Shown: positions 1 to 9,204, counted from the stretch's first letter. The stretch is DNA of 64,000 bases from Paenibacillus sp. MAEPY2 (GCF_000499205.1 NZ_AWUK01000032.1:124001-188000); one strand, 5' to 3'. Translations and numbers: made by a program. Notes: generated by a model from the sequence alone, not told the origin.

Positions 1-391
1 CTTCCTCACGCCCATATACATCGGATAAGAACAGCCGTACATACCGAGCCAGCAAATGCTCGAATTCGACCGTTTCCAGTACTTCACGGTAGGACTGCGG
101 AACATCATTAACGGGTATATCGACATCAAAATGAATATACGTAAGTACCAACGGTTTTTGCTTATTATGTGTAGCAGTAGGATGATCTCCTGGCCTGAAC
201 AGGAAACAGCTCCCCTTGCCCACTTCATATGGCTGATCGTTCAGCACCACGGTCCCCTCACCGCTCCACACGTAAAATAAGTCATAGTTTTGCATCGGTT
301 TTTCCCGCTTCTGCCACTTCCATCCCGGTTCGCAGACAATTTTGGCGACGGCGGGCAAAATAACAAAAGATGACGGCGATGCCTGCAGCAT
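1..391 (-). CDS. AraC-family regulator, N-terminal part (cut by window edge)
   Basis: The 130 visible codons encode a cupin-like ligand-binding domain of the AraC family. It has the typical WSGEGTVVLND and FRPGDHPT strands that precede an AraC DNA-binding domain. The C-terminal helix-turn-helix lies beyond position 1, so the family call rests on the sensor half only. The ATG is chosen because AAGGGGGAG lies 9 bases upstream. It follows the MocR gene in the same orientation, with a TATAAT-like -10 on this strand at 500-505. Such regulators usually control adjacent sugar genes, which are outside the window. Confidence 0.72.
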   Translation of the reverse strand, partial: MLQASPSSFVILPAVAKIVCEPGWKWQKREKPMQNYDLFYVWSGEGTVVLNDQPYEVGKGSCFLFRPGDHPTATHNKQKPLVLTYIHFDVDIPVNDVPQSYREVLETVEFEHLLARYVRLFLSDVYGREE

Positions 392-515
392 GTCGCCACT
401 CCCCCTTGAAAGTTAATCTCTTTTGCATACGGCATCAATAATGATGCGATATGTGTATATATATGATTCCTGCTCCTGCTGGAGCGAAACGCCTTATTCC
501 ATTATACAGCGGAAT

Positions 516-1976
516 TCACCGAAACGAAAATGTGCACTTCTCCCATGCTAACCGCAATCGCCTTATCCCCTCTTGAATCTCCTCTTTCTCCAAATGTGCA
601 AAGCCAAAACACACAGCCGGAGGACCTGGAGTCAGCCGATAACGCACCGCATCACGGAATACGACACCTTCTTCCAGAGCCAGTGCCTTGAACCGTTCAT
701 AACTGTCGATACTCCCTTTCCAGGCAGCATAAATATGCAATCCAGCATCCCCAGGCTGCATGAGGAAAGGTTCCGGTAATTCCCGCTTCATCTCACTGAC
801 AAAAAAAGCATGCCGTTCCCCGTACAGACGGGTTAACCGTCTTAGATGGCGCAAATATCCTCCCCGGGTCATAAACTTCGCAAGTGCACGCTGCTCCAGA
901 AGGGCAGGAGGGACCGGTTCGTACAGTGCTTTTGCAGCGATCAGAGGCTGCACCAGACCTGGCGGCAGAACCGCATAGCCAAGCCGGAAGGATGCAACCA
1001 TCGTTTGTGAGAACGATCCGACATAGATGACCCTTTGTTCACGATCAAGTACTTTGAGCGGTTCAATCGGTCTACCGCCCCAGCGAAATTCACTGTCATA
1101 ATCATCTTCAATAATGACGGCGTTGCGCTCCGACGCCCATTCAAGTATGGTTCTCCGCCTGTCCAAACCAAGGACTGCTCCTGTAGGAAACTGGCGGGTT
1201 GGGGTCACAAATAACGTCTGTGCCTCCCAGCTCTGCGGAATAATTCCCCCGCTATCCACCTCCGCTGGAATAATCGTTCCTCCACAGGACTTCACTGCAT
1301 GGGCAATCCCCTGATAACCCGGATTTTCCAATACAACAGCTGCCCCCTCCGGGATAAGCAGCTGTGCCAGCAGGGTGATGCCCTGCATGGAACCACTAAA
1401 CAACACGATCTGTGATGCATCAGCCTGGATGCCGCGTGTCCATCTTAGATGTGACGCAATGGCCTCACGCAGTTCAAGATCTCCAGCAGTACCACTTCGT
1501 TCATGTGATCCACTGCTGCGATGAACGGCGGCCAATGCACTTTTCCATTCCGCTTGCGGGAAGTGCTCGGCAGGCATGCGCTGTACATGGAAGTTGATGA
1601 CCGGTTTCTCCCGTTCAATAGATGACGGTTTTTCCTTTTGATTATGAATATTCAGCATGCTCACCCGCTCTCCCCATGGAGAAAGTGGAAGGATCGCTTC
1701 CTGTCCCGCATGTTCCTGTGCCGTTAATGTGTCCGAAACAAAAGTCCCTCTTCCCCGATGTGCCCGCACATAGCCATCAGCGAGCAGCATGTCATACACC
1801 TGGGCTACGGAGCCGCGTGACATTTCATACTGACGTGCTAACTCTCGGGTGGAAGGCAGTCTTGTGCCACCAACCAGCATTCCTGCATGAATGGCGTCAC
1901 GCAAAGCATGGTACAATGCCTCGTATTTGTAGCGATGTTGAAGCTCGTATGAATCCATGTGCAGCCATAATTCCAT
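516..1976 (-). CDS. MocR/GntR-type regulator with degenerate PLP site
   Basis: The 486-residue protein has an N-terminal GntR winged helix (about residues 10-75, with LPSTRELARQYEMSRGSVAQ) joined to a class I aminotransferase-like domain. This is the PdxR/GabR architecture. The PLP-binding DDYDSEF motif is intact, but the Schiff-base lysine is replaced by Gln324 in GSFSQTMVASFRLGY (CAA codon, 1005-1007), so covalent PLP capture is not expected. The ATG at 1976 is preferred over an in-frame TTG at 1994 because AAAAGGGG precedes it by 6 bases. It diverges from a pyridoxamine-oxidase-like gene, its likely target. Confidence 0.9.
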   Translation of the reverse strand: MELWLHMDSYELQHRYKYEALYHALRDAIHAGMLVGGTRLPSTRELARQYEMSRGSVAQVYDMLLADGYVRAHRGRGTFVSDTLTAQEHAGQEAILPLSPWGERVSMLNIHNQKEKPSSIEREKPVINFHVQRMPAEHFPQAEWKSALAAVHRSSGSHERSGTAGDLELREAIASHLRWTRGIQADASQIVLFSGSMQGITLLAQLLIPEGAAVVLENPGYQGIAHAVKSCGGTIIPAEVDSGGIIPQSWEAQTLFVTPTRQFPTGAVLGLDRRRTILEWASERNAVIIEDDYDSEFRWGGRPIEPLKVLDREQRVIYVGSFSQTMVASFRLGYAVLPPGLVQPLIAAKALYEPVPPALLEQRALAKFMTRGGYLRHLRRLTRLYGERHAFFVSEMKRELPEPFLMQPGDAGLHIYAAWKGSIDSYERFKALALEEGVVFRDAVRYRLTPGPPAVCFGFAHLEKEEIQEGIRRLRLAWEKCTFSFR

Positions 1977-1996
1977 CCTGCACCCCTTTTCCAAAT

Positions 1997-2027
1997 AAAT
2001 TGGTCTATTAAAGTGAATGTAAATTGG
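1997..2027. promoter_or_regulatory. Direct repeat, candidate MocR operator
   Basis: AAATTGG occurs at 1997-2003 and again at 2021-2027, in the same orientation and 24 bases apart, between the divergent MocR and oxidase-like genes. MocR proteins often bind spaced direct repeats, so this is a plausible operator. No binding data are implied. Confidence 0.35.
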
Positions 2028-2112
2028 ATCTTTTTATATGTCAATGCAGGTTCTATTGTTATGGCTAAGGTACAACGATCTAATACACATTGCCATTCAA
2101 GGGGGAACACCA

Positions 2113-2730
2113 GTGAGAAGAAAAGAATTCAATGTAGATGAAGAGCAGGAAATGATAACCTTTCTGGACCAATGCTCCTTTGGTTTTCTGGGAACGGTCA
2201 GTCCAGAAGGGCAGCCACGGGTAACACCGCTCAACTTCGTATATATGGACGGTTGTTTTTATTTCCACGGCAGTCTTGCCGGAGAGAAAATGAAGCAGAT
2301 CAAAATGGATTCCTCGGTCAGTTTTACAGTGGCTGAAGAGTTCTCCCTGATTCCATCTTATTTCAGTGATCCCGAGCTGGCCTGTCCGGCAACCTCTTTT
2401 TTCAAAAGTGTAATGGCATTCGGTCAGGCAGAGCCGCTTCAGGATCTGGATATCAAAGGCAAGGTTCTGCAACGTTTCATGGAGAAACTTCAGCCGCAGG
2501 GCAGATATATCCCCATTGATGCAGCTGATCCCCGTTACAAGGGACAACTTAAAGCTGTTGCTGTGGTCCGCATTGTTCCGGAACGGATGAGTGCCAAGTT
2601 CAAATTTGGACAGAACCTCACAGCCGAACGCTTTGATCATATTAGTGGTGAACTGGAACAGCGTAATGAAGGAAGAGATGCGGAAACCGCAGAAATGATG
2701 CGGAAATACTGTCCTTTTCATCAGGAATAA
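2113..2730 (+). CDS. Pyridoxamine 5'-phosphate oxidase-like flavin-binding protein
   Basis: The 205-residue split-barrel protein belongs to the pyridoxamine 5'-phosphate oxidase/NimA-like superfamily. It carries the typical N-terminal FGFLGTVSPEGQPRVTPLNFVY strand pattern (about residues 18-40) and FHGSLAGEKMKQIK, which normally contacts FMN phosphate. These proteins bind flavin or act as reductases; the true substrate is unknown. The GTG start at 2113 is chosen because AAGGGGGA lies 8 bases upstream; longer in-frame starts lack a ribosome site. The divergent MocR regulator suggests a link to B6 or flavin metabolism, which is inference. Confidence 0.82.
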   Translation: MRRKEFNVDEEQEMITFLDQCSFGFLGTVSPEGQPRVTPLNFVYMDGCFYFHGSLAGEKMKQIKMDSSVSFTVAEEFSLIPSYFSDPELACPATSFFKSVMAFGQAEPLQDLDIKGKVLQRFMEKLQPQGRYIPIDAADPRYKGQLKAVAVVRIVPERMSAKFKFGQNLTAERFDHISGELEQRNEGRDAETAEMMRKYCPFHQE

Positions 2731-2908
2731 TACTCATTTTCCATAGTAGAATCAAACGAAAGAAGTGACATTAACTTAACTCAAAAACATCCACAACAAC
2801 GCGGTGAAGTGATAAAACTGTCATTATGCGTTATTTCCGTGACGGGGGGAAGGCAAGGTGTTATAATGTTAGGCAGTTGAATCACAAAGACTTGGAAGGA
2901 TGAAAAGA

Positions 2909-4207
2909 ATGAATCCACTGGCTGAACAGTTGAACGAAAGTATTCAGGCAGGCAGCAGTCACGTCTACTCCATGCTGTCGCAGCTCGGCAAAGAAATCTA
3001 TTTTCCAAAAGAAGGTATCTTGAGTCAGTCTGCTGAAGCAGCAAGTCTGGCCAAAACCTACAATGCTACGATTGGTATCGCTCTGGAGGGCGGTGTGCCG
3101 ATGCACTTAGCTGTTATTCAGGATAAGCTGTCTGCATACCAACCGAAGGATTTGTACCCTTACGCTCCGCCTGCAGGGAAGCCTGAACTGCGGACCGTAT
3201 GGAGAAACAAGATGCTGAAGGAAACACCTTCCCTTGAAGGTAAGACGTTTGGTAATCCGATTGTGACTAACGCATTAACTCATGGACTAAGTATCGTAGC
3301 CGACCTGTTCGCTGAAGAAGGGGACGCTGTTATATATCCGGATAAAAACTGGGAAAATTATGAGCTGACTTTCGGAATTCGCCGTCACGGCCAGTTGGTT
3401 CATTATCCCCTGTTCGATGATCAATTGAATTTCAACAGTGCAGGTCTACTCGAAGCGTTGCTTGCGCAGAAGGACAAAGGCAAAGCCATCGTGCTGCTCA
3501 ACTTCCCGAACAACCCGACAGGTTATACGCCTGGAGCTGAAGAAGCGGATGCAATCGTGGACACGATTCGTCAAGCGGCGGAGGCTGGTGTAAACGTCGT
3601 TGCTGTAACCGATGATGCCTACTTTGGTCTCTTCTTCGAAGATTCCATTCACGAATCCCTGTTTGGTAAACTGGCGAACCTTCACCCACGTGTCCTGACT
3701 GTCAAAGTTGACGGTGCCACCAAGGAAGAATTCGTATGGGGCTTCCGCGTTGGATTCATCACATATGCTCATGAAGACGCTGCGGTTCTGCATGCACTGG
3801 AGCAGAAAACACTGGGTATTATCCGTGCAACCATTTCCAGTGGTCCGCATCCTTCCCAAACGTTTGTACTGGATGCGCTGAAAGCACCTGAGTTCGAAGC
3901 ACAGAAGCTGGAGAAGTTTGAAATCATGAAAGGCCGCGCCAACAAAGTAAAATCCATTCTTGATAGCGGTAATTACGGTGAGGTATGGGATTACTACCCG
4001 TTTAACTCCGGTTACTTCATGTGTCTGAAGCTGAAAGATGTGGGTGCAGAGCAACTCCGGACCCATTTGCTACAGAAATATGGCGTCGGTACCATTGCAC
4101 TGGGTGAGTCCGATCTGCGAATTGCTTTCTCCTGTATTGAAGAATCCGGCTTGGAAGATCTGTTTGATACGATCTATCGCGGAGTTCTGGATCTACAGAC
4201 GAACTAG
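2909..4207 (+). CDS. Class I/II PLP-dependent aminotransferase
   Basis: The 432-residue fold-type I enzyme shows a PLP contact Asp in VTDDAYFGLFFE, an NFPNNPTGYTP motif and a likely Schiff-base lysine in DGATKEEFVWGFRVGF. The C-terminal RIAFSC region matches the substrate-carboxylate Arg position of this superfamily. The amino-acid substrate cannot be read from sequence. The second ATG (2909) is used because GGAAGG lies 9 bases before it; the ATG at 2900 would touch that site. It is a single-gene unit ended by two hairpins. Confidence 0.85.
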   Translation: MNPLAEQLNESIQAGSSHVYSMLSQLGKEIYFPKEGILSQSAEAASLAKTYNATIGIALEGGVPMHLAVIQDKLSAYQPKDLYPYAPPAGKPELRTVWRNKMLKETPSLEGKTFGNPIVTNALTHGLSIVADLFAEEGDAVIYPDKNWENYELTFGIRRHGQLVHYPLFDDQLNFNSAGLLEALLAQKDKGKAIVLLNFPNNPTGYTPGAEEADAIVDTIRQAAEAGVNVVAVTDDAYFGLFFEDSIHESLFGKLANLHPRVLTVKVDGATKEEFVWGFRVGFITYAHEDAAVLHALEQKTLGIIRATISSGPHPSQTFVLDALKAPEFEAQKLEKFEIMKGRANKVKSILDSGNYGEVWDYYPFNSGYFMCLKLKDVGAEQLRTHLLQKYGVGTIALGESDLRIAFSCIEESGLEDLFDTIYRGVLDLQTN

Positions 4208-4242
4208 ATCATATGCAGTAAAATGCTTATCTAAATAAAGAA

Positions 4243-4274
4243 GTCAGGAAACGAACTAGCTTGCGTTTCCTGAC
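4243..4274 (+). terminator. Perfect 11-bp hairpin after aminotransferase
   Basis: GTCAGGAAACG (4243-4253) pairs exactly with CGTTTCCTGAC (4264-4274) across a 10-base loop. There is no T run, so it may act together with the next hairpin or protect the mRNA end. Confidence 0.5.
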
Positions 4275-4281
4275 ACCTATG

Positions 4282-4329
4282 AACACCCCTCTGTATCCTG
4301 ATGAATATCTCTCGATACAAAGGGGTGTT
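4282..4329 (+). terminator. Rho-independent terminator
   Basis: A 16-base arm at 4282-4297 (AACACCCCT core) pairs with 4314-4329 with one mismatch, followed by TTTTGTGTTG. It is the second of two consecutive hairpins downstream of the aminotransferase. Confidence 0.75.
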
Positions 4330-4441
4330 TTGTGTTGTATTCACTCTGAAAACGTATGGCTGTCTGGGCCGGGGCAAATGCCCAAAACGATGATTTTGAA
4401 GCTGTACCGGGCAACGGCCCAATCAGCCTACCTCCACGGTA

Positions 4442-4450
4442 CATAATATA
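4442..4450 (+). promoter_or_regulatory. SigK-like -10 element for the YjcZ-type gene
   Basis: CATAATATA matches the SigK -10 consensus CATANNNTA exactly and lies 49 bases before the start codon of a YjcZ-type sporulation protein. No convincing AC-type -35 is seen at the expected spacing, so mother-cell expression is an inference. Confidence 0.45.
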
Positions 4451-4498
4451 CGATGTACGCAAGGGCGTGCCTAACACCACTTGAAAGGGGAATGACCA

Positions 4499-4630
4499 AT
4501 GTCTGGAGTTGTTGAAGAAACAAGAGGCGGTTATGGTTGCGGCGGTTTCGGAGGAGGATTTACAAATACAGGTGCCATTCTCGTTCTGTTTATCTTGCTC
4601 GTCATTATCACTAAATCGTTCCTCTGTTAG
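4499..4630 (+). CDS. YjcZ-family small sporulation membrane protein
   Basis: A 43-residue protein with a Gly-rich N-terminal half (RGGYGCGGFGGGF) and one C-terminal hydrophobic segment (AILVLFILLVIIT). This is the layout of YjcZ-family sporulation proteins, which are found in spores of Bacillus and relatives with no known biochemical role. GAAAGGGG precedes the ATG. It stands alone, with terminators before and after and a SigK-like -10 upstream. It is recognised from composition and layout, not from an alignment. Confidence 0.8.
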   Translation: MSGVVEETRGGYGCGGFGGGFTNTGAILVLFILLVIITKSFLC

Positions 4631-4681
4631 TCCATACGTCCTCAATATGAGTCGGAACAAAGTAAGCTGACTCTAACAGAA

Positions 4682-4719
4682 AGACGGGTATTCCGAGATA
4701 CAGCTCGGAATACCCGTCT
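4682..4719. terminator. Bidirectional terminator, 16-bp perfect stem
   Basis: 4682-4697 pairs perfectly with 4704-4719 over a 6-base loop, with A/T tracts on both sides (CTAACAGAA and TTTTGTTAG also nearly pair). It serves both the YjcZ-type gene (+) and ecsB (-). Confidence 0.88.
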
Positions 4720-4788
4720 TTTGTTAGGTTTCATTAGAATTACTGATCGGCATCGCCAATGAACGCTTACTGGCAGATGCTCGACCGT

Positions 4789-6006
4789 TCATTCATCCTC
4801 TTCTTCCTTCAACCACTTATTGCCCTGAGAACGTCGCATCAAGTAGATCACCAGCGCACCAAGGACCAATGCCGCTCCAGTCATGCCTAGTCCACTCACT
4901 CCCGCAGCGAGCATTGGCAACCACATAAGTAAGGCAACCATTGCATGCAGATTCGAGATGAAGCCCAGCACCTGGGAACGACGACTCTCTCCCGAGATAG
5001 GATATATCATAATCCAGAACGACTCACTATGACTGCGACGCAGTGCACCCAGTTGCACACCTGCAAGCAGCAGGAAGAACAGGTAGACACCTATACCGAA
5101 ATAACTGCCCGCCGTCCACCAGGACAACAACATTCCGAGTACGACCAGGCGTACAACAATCGAGAACACTTCAGTTCGGATAAATGTTTTGGTAATCAGA
5201 TAGCGGTAAGCTTTCCCTGCATTCCAGGGGAGGCCACTCCCCCATTTGCTAAGCCAGCGGCGAGAAGTTACTTTCTGGCCTGATGAAGGTACATCGACAA
5301 ACCAGCCCAACGTTCGCATCACTCGTCCAGCCTGGCCCTGCTCTACCTGGATAAGACGTTCCCATGAAACCCGATGTTTCAGAGGAATACGCAGGGCAAC
5401 GATATAGACAACAGCCAGCAGCAGCAGGAACCAGATGCTGCGCTGTGGAGGCTGCCACAACCAGGCCGCAACCGCAAGCACAGCAAGTGCCCATCGGAGC
5501 AAACGATATCCTCTGGCTGCACCGATCTGCACCATGCGCAGCTCTTGCCATGCCCCATAGCTGGACAGCCCTTTCCACAGCAGCAGCAGCAGGATAAACC
5601 AGCCAAATGGCCTAGCATCCTGATCCGCTCGAACATAGAGCGGCCACAGCGTAATGAATATGAAGAGCATGCCCAGGGTTTTATAGATGATGCCACGGGC
5701 GAAGCTGTTCTTCAGATATTCGTGCATCCGATATTCCTGCGGCCGTAAAAATACGATGTCAGCCGGATGCAGATATGTACGATAGCTGCTAAACAGCACC
5801 AGTGGTGCCAGCAACAGCAACGTAATCCAGCGAATCGGGAATCCCGCCGGAATATGCTGTACAAACGATGTATACCAGGCGGAGAACGCAATGACGAGAA
5901 ATAAGAACACCATGGCTACGCCGCTCTGAATGACATAACCCAGGTAAGGAAGAATTCCATTCCAGAATCCCGTGCGTCTTTGCTTCCATAGCTGCTTGAG
6001 ATCCAT
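4789..6006 (-). CDS. ecsB: ABC transporter permease EcsB
   Basis: A 405-residue polytopic membrane protein with about 8-10 hydrophobic segments, the N-terminal LHPADIVFLRPQE motif and the central GWFVDVPSSGQK loop typical of EcsB. It starts 2 bases after the ecsA stop codon, so it is translationally linked to its ATPase. In B. subtilis the Ecs exporter is needed for normal protein secretion, competence and intramembrane protease (RasP) activity; its transported substrate is unsettled. No EcsC homologue follows. Confidence 0.9.
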   Translation of the reverse strand: MDLKQLWKQRRTGFWNGILPYLGYVIQSGVAMVFLFLVIAFSAWYTSFVQHIPAGFPIRWITLLLLAPLVLFSSYRTYLHPADIVFLRPQEYRMHEYLKNSFARGIIYKTLGMLFIFITLWPLYVRADQDARPFGWFILLLLLWKGLSSYGAWQELRMVQIGAARGYRLLRWALAVLAVAAWLWQPPQRSIWFLLLLAVVYIVALRIPLKHRVSWERLIQVEQGQAGRVMRTLGWFVDVPSSGQKVTSRRWLSKWGSGLPWNAGKAYRYLITKTFIRTEVFSIVVRLVVLGMLLSWWTAGSYFGIGVYLFFLLLAGVQLGALRRSHSESFWIMIYPISGESRRSQVLGFISNLHAMVALLMWLPMLAAGVSGLGMTGAALVLGALVIYLMRRSQGNKWLKEEEDE

Positions 6007-6008
6007 GC

Positions 6009-6761
6009 TTAATCCCTGCCCTGTACAAGGGAATAGAACATATGCTCCAGCGTGGCATTCGATTCCCCGAATTGAGTACGCAGCCCATTCAGCGTCCCTT
6101 GAGCAATGACCTGTCCCCGGTGTAGAACAATGAAACGGTCACAGTAATTTTCAATGGTGGACAGAATATGTGAACTGAGCAAAATGGAAGATCCCGACGC
6201 TTTCATTTCGAGCATAAAATCAAGCAAAGAGCGGATCCCGAGTGGGTCAAGTCCCAGGAAAGGCTCATCAATGATGTAGAGTGGCGGACCTGCCACAAAA
6301 GCACACATGATCATGACCTTTTGCCGCATACCCTTGGACAGGTGGGTGGACAGACTGGTACTTTTCTCATTCATGCGGAACAATTTCAGCAGCTTCTCCG
6401 TACGCTGTTTGAAATCAGCCTCCGAAACGCCGTATGCTCTGGCTGTAAACTCCAGATGCTCCATGACCGTCATTTCGTCATACAGCTCGGGAGATTCCGG
6501 TACAAAGGCCATGGCAGATTGATATACCTGTGGATCTTCGTCCCGCTTCTTGCCCATGACCCTCACTTCACCCTGCTGAGGGGTCATTAACCCTAAAATA
6601 TGCTTCATCGTCGTACTTTTGCCAGCACCGTTTAATCCGATCAGTCCGACCATCTCTCCGCGTCCAACTTCCAGATCGATGCCGTGGAGGACCGGCCGCT
6701 TGGCACTGTATCCTCCGCTTAGCCCGTTGATTTTCAATACGGGCGGTTGAACGTTTTCCAT
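6009..6761 (-). CDS. ecsA: ABC transporter ATP-binding protein EcsA
   Basis: A 250-residue ATPase with Walker A GLNGAGKST (about residues 43-51), signature LSKGMRQK, Walker B PLYIIDEPF and an H-loop in LLSSHIL. The start has AGAGGTG about 12 bases upstream. It lies 27 bases after a DEAD-box helicase gene and directly before ecsB, suggesting a helicase-ecsA-ecsB transcript. It would power the EcsB membrane subunit. Confidence 0.92.
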   Translation of the reverse strand: MENVQPPVLKINGLSGGYSAKRPVLHGIDLEVGRGEMVGLIGLNGAGKSTTMKHILGLMTPQQGEVRVMGKKRDEDPQVYQSAMAFVPESPELYDEMTVMEHLEFTARAYGVSEADFKQRTEKLLKLFRMNEKSTSLSTHLSKGMRQKVMIMCAFVAGPPLYIIDEPFLGLDPLGIRSLLDFMLEMKASGSSILLSSHILSTIENYCDRFIVLHRGQVIAQGTLNGLRTQFGESNATLEHMFYSLVQGRD

Positions 6762-6788
6762 CTATCCCTGCACCTCTTTCGTCAGGTT

Positions 6789-8162
6789 TTATTCTTCAGC
6801 GCGTGGCTCTTTGCCTTTGCTCCATTTGGGAGCGCCCTTGTTCTTGCGATCTTGGTCCCGCTCTGTTCTGCCTGCATTGCCAGCTGGCTTGCCACCCGTC
6901 GGGCGTTGATTCGATACAGCAGCTCTGGCGCCACCATTGCGGCTGGCCTGACCAGGCTTACGATCCCGGGACTGCCCTGGTTTTTTGGAGAAGGAATGCC
7001 CTTCAGGCCGCGTATCCGGGCGCGGATCAGCCTCGAGCACTTTCCCCCCGAACAATACACGTTCCGGCAATTCGATTCCAAGTTCCCGCGCAAACTTGCG
7101 CATAATGAAAATTTGCGTTTCATCCACGATCGACAACACGATGCCGCTGCGACCCATGCGGCCTGTTCTGCCTGCGCGGTGAACATAGTGTTCCGAATCA
7201 AATGCAGGGTCATAGTTAATGACCATCGGCAGACCTTCAATGTCCAGTCCTCTGGCTGCGACCTCGCTCGCGATCAGCAGTTGCAGCTTGCCATTGCGGA
7301 AAGCGGATAGCACATTGCTGCGGGTCACTTTGTCGGCGTCTCCATACAGCGCAGCTGCGGAGAAGCCCAGATGATTCATTTTCGCTTCAACCTCGCCAAT
7401 ATCCTCGGTAGCATTCACAAAGACGATGGCGCGATCCGGGTTATATTGTCTAACCAGACGTCGCAGCATATCGATTTTGTTACGGTTTTCTTCCACAAAA
7501 TAAAAATGCTCAAGTCCCGCAGCGGTTGCCCGGTCCGGTTCAATACCGATCTGTACCGGATCTTTCATCTCCCGCTTCGCGAGTCCAGCTGTATGTTCAT
7601 CGATCGTTGCAGACAGGAAAATGAGTTGACGGTCGCGCAGGGCACTGCGCAATACGAAGTCCACGTCGCTTACCCCGCCGAGCTGGAATACCTGGTCTGC
7701 CTCGTCAATAACAATTGTGGAGACGTTGTGCATTTTCAGCTTTTTCAGCGTGATCAATTCTTTCAGTCGTCCTGGCGTTCCCACAACCAGTTCGGGATGT
7801 TCACGCAGCTTCTCAATCTGACGTTTTACCGCTGCACCGCCAATGAGTCCCAGAACGCCGATTTTACGTTCTTCTCCATACCGCTGTGCCTCGCGTACAA
7901 TCTGCATTGCCAGCTCTTGCGTCGGAGCTATAATGAGCTTCTGTGTGCCTTTCACATCACTTTTGATGGATTGCAGCAGTGGCAGCAGATAGGCGAGCGT
8001 CTTGCCTGTTCCCGTCTGAGATTTTGAAACCACATCACGACCTTCCAGAATAACCGGTATCGTCTGTGCCTGCACCGGTGAAGGTTCGTTGATGCCATGT
8101 CTGGCGAGTACAGCCTCAAGATCCTGTTCTACGCCAATTGAAGCAAATGTTTGATTCGTCAT
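6789..8162 (-). CDS. DEAD-box RNA helicase (YfmL-like)
   Basis: A 457-residue helicase with a Q motif, Walker A SQTGTGKT (48-55), motif Ib TPGR, DEAD (VIDEADQVF), SAT, and motif VI HRAGRTGR. The core resembles the short Bacillus helicase YfmL (LIGGAAVKRQIEKLREHP and KLKMHNVSTIVIDE regions), which is linked to ribosome biogenesis. A C-terminal tail of about 80 residues is basic and rich in Gly, Arg, Lys and Pro, typical of RNA-binding tails. It is first in a likely operon with ecsAB. Confidence 0.9.
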   Translation of the reverse strand: MTNQTFASIGVEQDLEAVLARHGINEPSPVQAQTIPVILEGRDVVSKSQTGTGKTLAYLLPLLQSIKSDVKGTQKLIIAPTQELAMQIVREAQRYGEERKIGVLGLIGGAAVKRQIEKLREHPELVVGTPGRLKELITLKKLKMHNVSTIVIDEADQVFQLGGVSDVDFVLRSALRDRQLIFLSATIDEHTAGLAKREMKDPVQIGIEPDRATAAGLEHFYFVEENRNKIDMLRRLVRQYNPDRAIVFVNATEDIGEVEAKMNHLGFSAAALYGDADKVTRSNVLSAFRNGKLQLLIASEVAARGLDIEGLPMVINYDPAFDSEHYVHRAGRTGRMGRSGIVLSIVDETQIFIMRKFARELGIELPERVLFGGKVLEADPRPDTRPEGHSFSKKPGQSRDRKPGQASRNGGARAAVSNQRPTGGKPAGNAGRTERDQDRKNKGAPKWSKGKEPRAEE

Positions 8163-8308
8163 GTATGTCCATCCTTTAAATTTATTCGTTTTGATGCTCT
8201 AGCCCTGCTTGTACTAATAAAACCGAAGCCTGTCATCACATTACCTTTCATTATATGCGAAAAAAGCCTGCGGACCAAATCTTATTCACGAAACATACCT
8301 TTACAGAC

Positions 8309-8340
8309 AAAAAAAAGAAAAGCCCCTCGGCGGAGCCTTT
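8309..8340 (-). terminator. Rho-independent terminator of the SDR gene
   Basis: On the minus strand AAAGGCTCC pairs with GGGGCTTTT (9 bp, two wobbles) over a 5-base loop, followed by TTCTTTTTTTT. It lies 35 bases beyond the SDR stop codon. Confidence 0.8.
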
Positions 8341-8374
8341 CTTTCATCCGATATGTGATGCCCACTGTTGCATC

Positions 8375-9148
8375 TTACTTCTGATTCATTACACCGTGCG
8401 ACAGCCTGTCAGCAAGACGCGGAAATAGCTGATACAGCCACACACCAGCCGAAGCCAGTCTGGGCAGATTCACTTCTTCCTTGCGCTTCTTCATCGCCCG
8501 GATCATATGCCCCGCAACCTCTTCCGGCTTCAGCATCATCCAGCGTACATTATTAACATAGTTACCGGAGGGATCCGCCCGTTGGAAGAACGGTGTATCG
8601 ATAGGTCCGGGATTAATGGTCGTTACCGTGACTCCGGTTTTGCGAAGTTCCTGGCGCAGGGCATTGCTGAAGCCAAGTACGGCATGTTTGGTCGCCGTGT
8701 ATGAAGCGGATTTTGCAGTTCCGATCTTGCCAGCCATGGAAGCTACATTTACAATTTGTCCTCTGCCTCGTTGCAGCATCTGCGGCAACACTGCCTTGGT
8801 GCAGCGGACAATGCCCATGTAATTCACGTCCATCATCTCATCGAATTCCTGCACAGACATATCCGTCATCGCCGCAAATTTTCCGTAACCCGCGTTATTC
8901 AGCAAAATATCGATTCGTCCGTATTTCTGCAACATCGCATTCACGGCTGTCTGAACCTGCTCATCATTCGTTACATCTAACGTGAGTAGTTCGTGTTGCC
9001 CTTTCAGCGAAGCACCAATCTCCTCCAGCTTGTCCCGCGAGCGGGCAGCCAGAATCGGGATGGCTCCTTCTTCTATCAGCATCTGCGCACAGAGCGCACC
9101 AATTCCGCTCGACGCACCTGTGATAAAAACAACCTGATCTTTCAGCAT
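8375..9148 (-). CDS. Short-chain dehydrogenase/reductase
   Basis: A 257-residue classical SDR with the nucleotide-binding TGASSGIG (10-17), NNAG (84-87), and a catalytic Ser137, Tyr150, Lys154 triad (YTATK). Arg36 in AARSR suggests an NADP preference. It resembles the YqjQ/DltE-like branch; the substrate is unknown. GGGAGG precedes the ATG. It lies 56 bases after cheX in the same direction with no obvious terminator between, so cotranscription is possible. Confidence 0.9.
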   Translation of the reverse strand: MLKDQVVFITGASSGIGALCAQMLIEEGAIPILAARSRDKLEEIGASLKGQHELLTLDVTNDEQVQTAVNAMLQKYGRIDILLNNAGYGKFAAMTDMSVQEFDEMMDVNYMGIVRCTKAVLPQMLQRGRGQIVNVASMAGKIGTAKSASYTATKHAVLGFSNALRQELRKTGVTVTTINPGPIDTPFFQRADPSGNYVNNVRWMMLKPEEVAGHMIRAMKKRKEEVNLPRLASAGVWLYQLFPRLADRLSHGVMNQK

Positions 9149-9204
9149 ACCCGATGTCCTCCCGTATTGAACACATATTGCCCCTAGAGGCGTATGGTTC
9201 TATT

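Noticed and set aside
7371-8027. 218-codon frame on the plus strand
   Set aside because: It is a shadow of the DEAD-box helicase gene with no ribosome site.
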